DNA of 8,942 nucleotides from contig CAAENE010000282.1 in NCBI GenBank assembly GCA_900757255.1, forward strand, positions 1 through 8,942. The letters are read 5' to 3'. A model generated the notes under the pieces. It was not told where the DNA came from. It searched no databases and saw nothing but the letters and a program-made list of their open reading frames with translations. The stretch comes from Clostridia bacterium. Its GTDB lineage: Bacteria; Bacillota; Clostridia; HGM11514. Below, one piece after another: positions 6,123 through 8,942 of this stretch (within the stretch, counting starts at the first letter, position 1; each line of letters begins with the position of its first letter). Made by a program: the position numbers and the translations under genes.

Positions 6123-7638
6123 TTAGAATGGTATCGTCCAAGCCCAAATCGCCCAGCAAACGCAGATAAATGTCTACATTCCCGTCCTTGTCTACTTCGA
6201 TTTTCTGGATAATGCGCTTTAGCTGGGCATTGGTCATCTGGCGCACATCGGCAATATCCTCAATTTCTTTGAAGGTCTGCCCTAAAATATTTTCCAGCTG
6301 CTCGCCTTTCGTCAGATGATAGGAAACCATCTTCAATTCATTTTCCAGCCGTTCAATTTCTTTCCGCATCCCTCCGATTTTTTTATTCAGTTCCTCGCGG
6401 GAAATCAAATCGTCGGCGTACATATCCATATATTTTTGCCGCGTTTTTTGCAGCTTTGCAAGCTGGGCGGTCAACTCTTTTTCATAGCTTAGGTTTTCGT
6501 CCTTTGCCTTGTAGACACGCTGGAACTCATTCACGACAGAACGGATTACATTTTTCTTCGCTTTCAAAATTTCTGAAAAATACTCCTGCAACACCGCGAT
6601 CAATTCTTCTTCACCCACTGTAACGGCATTGGGGCAGCTATCCGCCCCACGTCCATTGTGGCCGGAGCATACCCAGCGGATATAGGTATTTTTGTAGGTG
6701 CGGACAGTGCGCCGGAACGACCAGCCACACTCCTTGCACTTGATAAGCGTGGAGAACAAATATTTGTTGCTCTGGCGTTCCTTATCTACTTTGAACGCCT
6801 TACCGCGGGACTGCATAATCTGCTGTGCCTGTTCAAAGGTTTCCGGTTCAATGATACGCAAATCCGGGCGTTCTGTCACCATCCATTCTGTTTCGTCTTT
6901 TTCAGCCCGCTGCCCGGTCAAAAAGTCGGTCACTTCCTGCTTGCCATTGATGATTTTCCCGGTGTAAAGTTCATTTGTGAGGATGCGGCAAACGCCGTTC
7001 TGGCTCCACCTACAATTCCGCTTGGTGCGTACCCCTCGCTCATTAAGAAAATTGGAGATTTTCGCTGCGCCGTACCCGTCCTTGATATACCACTGGTAAA
7101 TCTGTTTGATAACTGCCGTTTCTTCCTTGTTAATGGCAAGGTTGAAATAATCGCCGATTGTTTTGTCATAGCCATAGACAATATTGGGGACACGGCCTTT
7201 TTCTGCGTTCATCTTCTTGCCGAATTTCACACGCTTGGAAGTATTGGCGCTTTCCTCTTGCGCCAGCGCACCGAAAATGGTCAGCACAAACTCACTGTTG
7301 CCCATGCTGGCCATATTGGCAGTTAAAAATTGTGTTTCAATCCCCAAAGATTTTAGCTTGCGGATATTCTGCAAAAGATCGACCGTATTCCTTGCAAAAC
7401 GGGAAATATCTTTTACAACCACCATATCAAACAGGCCGTGTTCAGCGTCCGCCATCATACGCAAAAATTCCTTGCGGTTTTTGATTTTTGTGCCGGAAAT
7501 CCCTTCGTCAGCATACAGGCGTACCAGGTTGTCGCCGGTACGGTTGGTATATTCGGAAAAAAATTCTTTTTGTGCTTCCAGGCTGTTAAGTTGGTCGGCT
7601 TTATCCGTGGAAACACGGCAATATGCGGCAATATTCAT
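6103..7638 (-). CDS. Large serine recombinase (site-specific integrase/excisionase)
   Basis: This 511-aa protein belongs to the large serine recombinases, which integrate and excise elements through a covalent serine-DNA intermediate. The resolvase domain (1 to about 145) has catalytic Ser10 in YCRVST, with Arg8, and the DISRFARN motif (77-84). A recombinase domain follows (about 150-280, with YGAAKISNFLNERG). A zinc ribbon uses Cys301, Cys304, Cys324 and Cys335. A coiled coil at about 380-440 and a short tail end the protein. Size is like SpoIVCA and TndX. AGAGG seven bases before the ATG supports the start. The gene has its own promoter (7683-7711) and is separated from the mobilization genes by a terminator. 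Its 3' end coincides with the break in spoIIID, so it is the likely enzyme for insertion there. No separate directionality factor is visible; one may lie outside the window. Confidence 0.95.
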   Translation of the reverse strand: MNIAAYCRVSTDKADQLNSLEAQKEFFSEYTNRTGDNLVRLYADEGISGTKIKNRKEFLRMMADAEHGLFDMVVVKDISRFARNTVDLLQNIRKLKSLGIETQFLTANMASMGNSEFVLTIFGALAQEESANTSKRVKFGKKMNAEKGRVPNIVYGYDKTIGDYFNLAINKEETAVIKQIYQWYIKDGYGAAKISNFLNERGVRTKRNCRWSQNGVCRILTNELYTGKIINGKQEVTDFLTGQRAEKDETEWMVTERPDLRIIEPETFEQAQQIMQSRGKAFKVDKERQSNKYLFSTLIKCKECGWSFRRTVRTYKNTYIRWVCSGHNGRGADSCPNAVTVGEEELIAVLQEYFSEILKAKKNVIRSVVNEFQRVYKAKDENLSYEKELTAQLAKLQKTRQKYMDMYADDLISREELNKKIGGMRKEIERLENELKMVSYHLTKGEQLENILGQTFKEIEDIADVRQMTNAQLKRIIQKIEVDKDGNVDIYLRLLGDLGLDDTILIRNNET

Positions 7639-7682
7639 TGCAAAACCTCTCTGTTAAAATAAAATCGTTCTGTTATATCTTT

Positions 7683-7711
7683 ATTATATCACAGTAATAT
7701 CAGAATTGCAA
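7683..7711 (-). promoter_or_regulatory. Sigma-A-type promoter of the serine recombinase
   Basis: On the minus strand the -35 is TTGCAA (7706-7711). A 17-bp spacer leads to a perfect -10 TATAAT (7683-7688), with TG one base upstream (extended -10). It lies about 45 bases ahead of the recombinase ATG. It has vegetative consensus and no obvious mother-cell sigma-E form. Confidence 0.75.
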
Positions 7712-7747
7712 CAAGAAAAGGGGCGCTTTGCTTACGCAGAGTGCCCC
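7711..7747 (-). terminator. Intrinsic terminator of the mobilization genes
   Basis: On the minus strand GGGGCACTCTGC (7747-7736) pairs with GCAAAGCGCCCC (7731-7720): 12 pairs, two of them G-U, around loop GTAA. TTTTCTTG follows. The TAA of the 59-aa ORF lies in the loop. The terminator abuts the recombinase -35 box, isolating that promoter from readthrough. Confidence 0.8.
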
Positions 7748-7911
7748 TCATTTGAATTATTTTCAATGTCATCCTTTTGGTTTACAGCGTTTTGGATTGC
7801 CGTCTGCACCTTATCCGTATTTGCTTCGAGCATGATTTTGAGTATGTAGTCGGCGGTCGCTGCCGCCGGATTTGGATTATGAAACCGATAATTTAGTTTG
7901 CGTTTTTCCAC
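7732..7911 (-). CDS. Small conserved accessory protein of mobilizable elements, function unknown
   Basis: This 59-aa soluble protein begins EKRKLNYRFHNPN after a GTG start. It has a central helix-rich part (AAATADYILKIMLEANTDKV) and an acidic, asparagine-rich tail. I recall similar short proteins with the K-L-N-Y-x-x-H-N-P-N opening next to relaxase and recombinase genes in Clostridia elements; no function is known to me. GTG at 7911 was chosen because conservation starts there; GGAGG lies upstream, but at a rather long 13 bases. The frame stays open to a TTG at 7968, without a ribosome site, and that extension (FHRYRQRANGKDGGG...) looks noncoding. It lies 83 bases after the relaxase stop, probably in the same transcript, and its stop codon sits in the terminator loop. 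Confidence 0.65.
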   Translation of the reverse strand: MEKRKLNYRFHNPNPAAATADYILKIMLEANTDKVQTAIQNAVNQKDDIENNSNEGHSA

Positions 7912-7944
7912 AGCAGCGTTCCCACCTCCGTCCTTGCCGTTTGC

Positions 7945-7971
7945 CCTTTGTCTATATCTATGAAACAAAGG
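7945..7971. repeat. Short inverted repeat between relaxase and small gene
   Basis: CCTTTGT (7945-7951) is complementary to ACAAAGG (7965-7971) around a 13-base AT-rich centre. It could be an operator or a weak RNA hairpin. There is no T-run. The arms are only 7 bp, so chance is possible. Confidence 0.3.
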
Positions 7972-7994
7972 TGGAAAATAGTACTATATAAATT

Positions 7995-8942
7995 TTATCG
8001 GTGTTCATGCTCTTTAACGCGGAAGTGTTGTTGCTTTAGCTCTGCCAGCACGTCTGGTGGGATACGGTCAATGAAATTTTTGAGATTGTCCAATTCGCTT
8101 TCCAGCTTTGCCCGTTCTATCGTATCTTTCATCTTGCCTTTTTCACTGGCCTTTGCCCTTGCTTCCAGCTTTTTGTTTTCTTCCAACAGGTCATGGATTG
8201 TAACCTTGTATTTCTTTAACTGCCCGGAGAAATTCTCCATTTGCGGAAACCACTTTTTAAGCATTGAGAGGACTTCCTCTTTTTTCTTTCCGGCATTTAT
8301 GGGATTGATACCTTCCAGTGCGGCTTCAATCGCCCTCGCCTGTTTGGAGAGGGAAACTGCCTGCTTGAAAAGTCGGGTGGGGATATGCTTCCGGCCTGTC
8401 TCGCTGGCGCTCTCCCCGCGTTCCAAGTCGGGATATTTCTCTACCATGTAGGCGTGAAAATCGTCCTGCCATTTTGTCAAATTCGCCCGGTTGCCTATGA
8501 TTTCTTTGGCGCACAGGCGGTTGTCCTTTGTCAACGGAACAAAAGTCAGGTGCAAGTGGGGCGTTTTCTCGTCCATGTGTACCACCGCCGACACGATATT
8601 TTCCCGACCTACCCGGAGGGTGAGGAAATCCGCTGCCCTTTGGAAAAACGCCTGTATCTCTTTTGGGGATTTCCCCTTGAAAAACTCCGGGCTGGCGGTT
8701 ACCAGCGTGTCCACAAAACGGGTGCTGTCTTTCCGCGTTCGGCAGCCAGCTTGTTTAATGCGGTTTTGAATAAAGCGGTAGTATCTACCATCTGGTTTGA
8801 CAATATGGAAGTTGTATCTGCTCTGGCTGATGTCAATATCGGGATTGCTGGCGTATTGTTCTTTCTGTCTTTCGTGATGGGCTTCCAGCGGCCTTGCCGG
8901 GTTGCCCTTGTGCTTCTCAAACCGCAAAATTGCGTGTTGTGC
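7995..8942 (-). CDS. MobV-type relaxase (Mob/Pre family), 5' end outside the window
   Basis: At least 315 codons are visible. The enzyme nicks the element's origin of transfer and leads the strand into a recipient through a conjugative pore encoded elsewhere. From the window edge it reads AQHAILRFEKHKG, then EAHHERQKEQY with His22 in HHER, corresponding to the nucleophilic histidine of MobM (KHNER, from memory). The metal-binding HMDEKTPHLH follows (visible residues 122-131: His122, Glu125, His129, His131). The C-terminal part (about 240-290) is a charged coiled coil ending REHEHR-like. The frame remains open to the last base, so an internal TTG at 8927 is not the start; the true start is probably just beyond 8942. 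The origin of transfer usually lies upstream of mobV and is thus not in view. Full-length MobV proteins vary; this one is short and seems complete at its C-terminus. Confidence 0.92.
   Translation of the reverse strand, partial: AQHAILRFEKHKGNPARPLEAHHERQKEQYASNPDIDISQSRYNFHIVKPDGRYYRFIQNRIKQAGCRTRKDSTRFVDTLVTASPEFFKGKSPKEIQAFFQRAADFLTLRVGRENIVSAVVHMDEKTPHLHLTFVPLTKDNRLCAKEIIGNRANLTKWQDDFHAYMVEKYPDLERGESASETGRKHIPTRLFKQAVSLSKQARAIEAALEGINPINAGKKKEEVLSMLKKWFPQMENFSGQLKKYKVTIHDLLEENKKLEARAKASEKGKMKDTIERAKLESELDNLKNFIDRIPPDVLAELKQQHFRVKEHEHR

Larger units (their letters stand above)
6106..8942. mobile_element. Integrative mobilizable element, left end (continues past the window)
   Basis: It contains a serine recombinase at the boundary, a small accessory protein and a MobV relaxase, all on the minus strand. 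This is the module set of an element that excises by itself and transfers with help from a conjugative element. The left end is set by the break in spoIIID near 6106-6120; the exact base is uncertain. No conjugation machinery or cargo gene is visible here. The right end and the 5' half of spoIIID should be found beyond 8942. Confidence 0.78.

Noticed and set aside
5870..6212. Plus-strand open frames across the spoIIID fragment and junction
   Set aside because: They run antisense through the terminator, the spoIIID 3' end and the recombinase 3' end, with no ribosome site or family similarity.
6658..7326. 222-codon open frame on the plus strand
   Set aside because: It lies wholly inside the serine recombinase gene on the opposite strand, has no family features, and looks like an antisense shadow.
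7912..7968. Longer N-terminus for the small mobilization-associated protein, from TTG
   Set aside because: No ribosome site precedes the TTG, and the added residues do not resemble the related small proteins I recall.
7948..8451. 167-codon open frame on the plus strand
   Set aside because: It is antisense to the MobV relaxase; its Ser/Phe-rich composition mirrors Lys/Glu-rich coding on the other strand.

Overview
The window looks like the chromosome of a spore-forming, low-to-mid GC Firmicute, probably a gut Clostridia species. The grounds are AGGAGG-type ribosome binding sites, sigma-A-like promoters, a YkpA-like ABC-F protein, a BmrCD-like heterodimeric ABC exporter, and a fragment of the sporulation regulator SpoIIID. 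An integrated mobilizable element enters from the right and ends inside the spoIIID gene.

Left part (1-5939), resident chromosome. A minus-strand ABC-F ATPase of the YbiT/YkpA type (56-1651) diverges from a plus-strand operon. That operon starts with a near-consensus extended -10 promoter (1748-1777), then a 31-codon leader ORF (1816-1911), then a strong intrinsic terminator (1927-1959). Two overlapping ABC half-transporter genes follow (2070-3887 and 3880-5709). Their ATPase motifs are complementary, one degenerate and one catalytic site, as in heterodimeric multidrug exporters. Promoter, leader ORF, terminator and exporter together are the layout of ribosome-mediated transcription attenuation, as known for bmrB-bmrCD. 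The leader also shows a candidate antiterminator pairing and a 10-bp pairing that covers part of its own Shine-Dalgarno. Between the operon and the next gene lie three palindromes (5746-5881) and a 17-bp perfect bidirectional terminator (5897-5935).

Right part (5940-8942), minus strand. A 57-codon open frame without a start (5940-6113) matches the C-terminal half of SpoIIID. It is cut off exactly where a serine recombinase gene (6103-7638) ends, and the recombinase stop codon lies out of frame inside the spoIIID codons. Upstream of the recombinase come its own promoter, a terminator, a 59-aa accessory protein of mobilizable elements (7732-7911), and a MobV-type relaxase (7995 to beyond the window edge). 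I read this as an integrative mobilizable element inserted in spoIIID, comparable in layout to the skin element in sigK. The 5' part of spoIIID and the other element end should lie to the right, outside the window.

The first 55 bases show no recognizable gene. I saw no tRNA, rRNA or CRISPR array.
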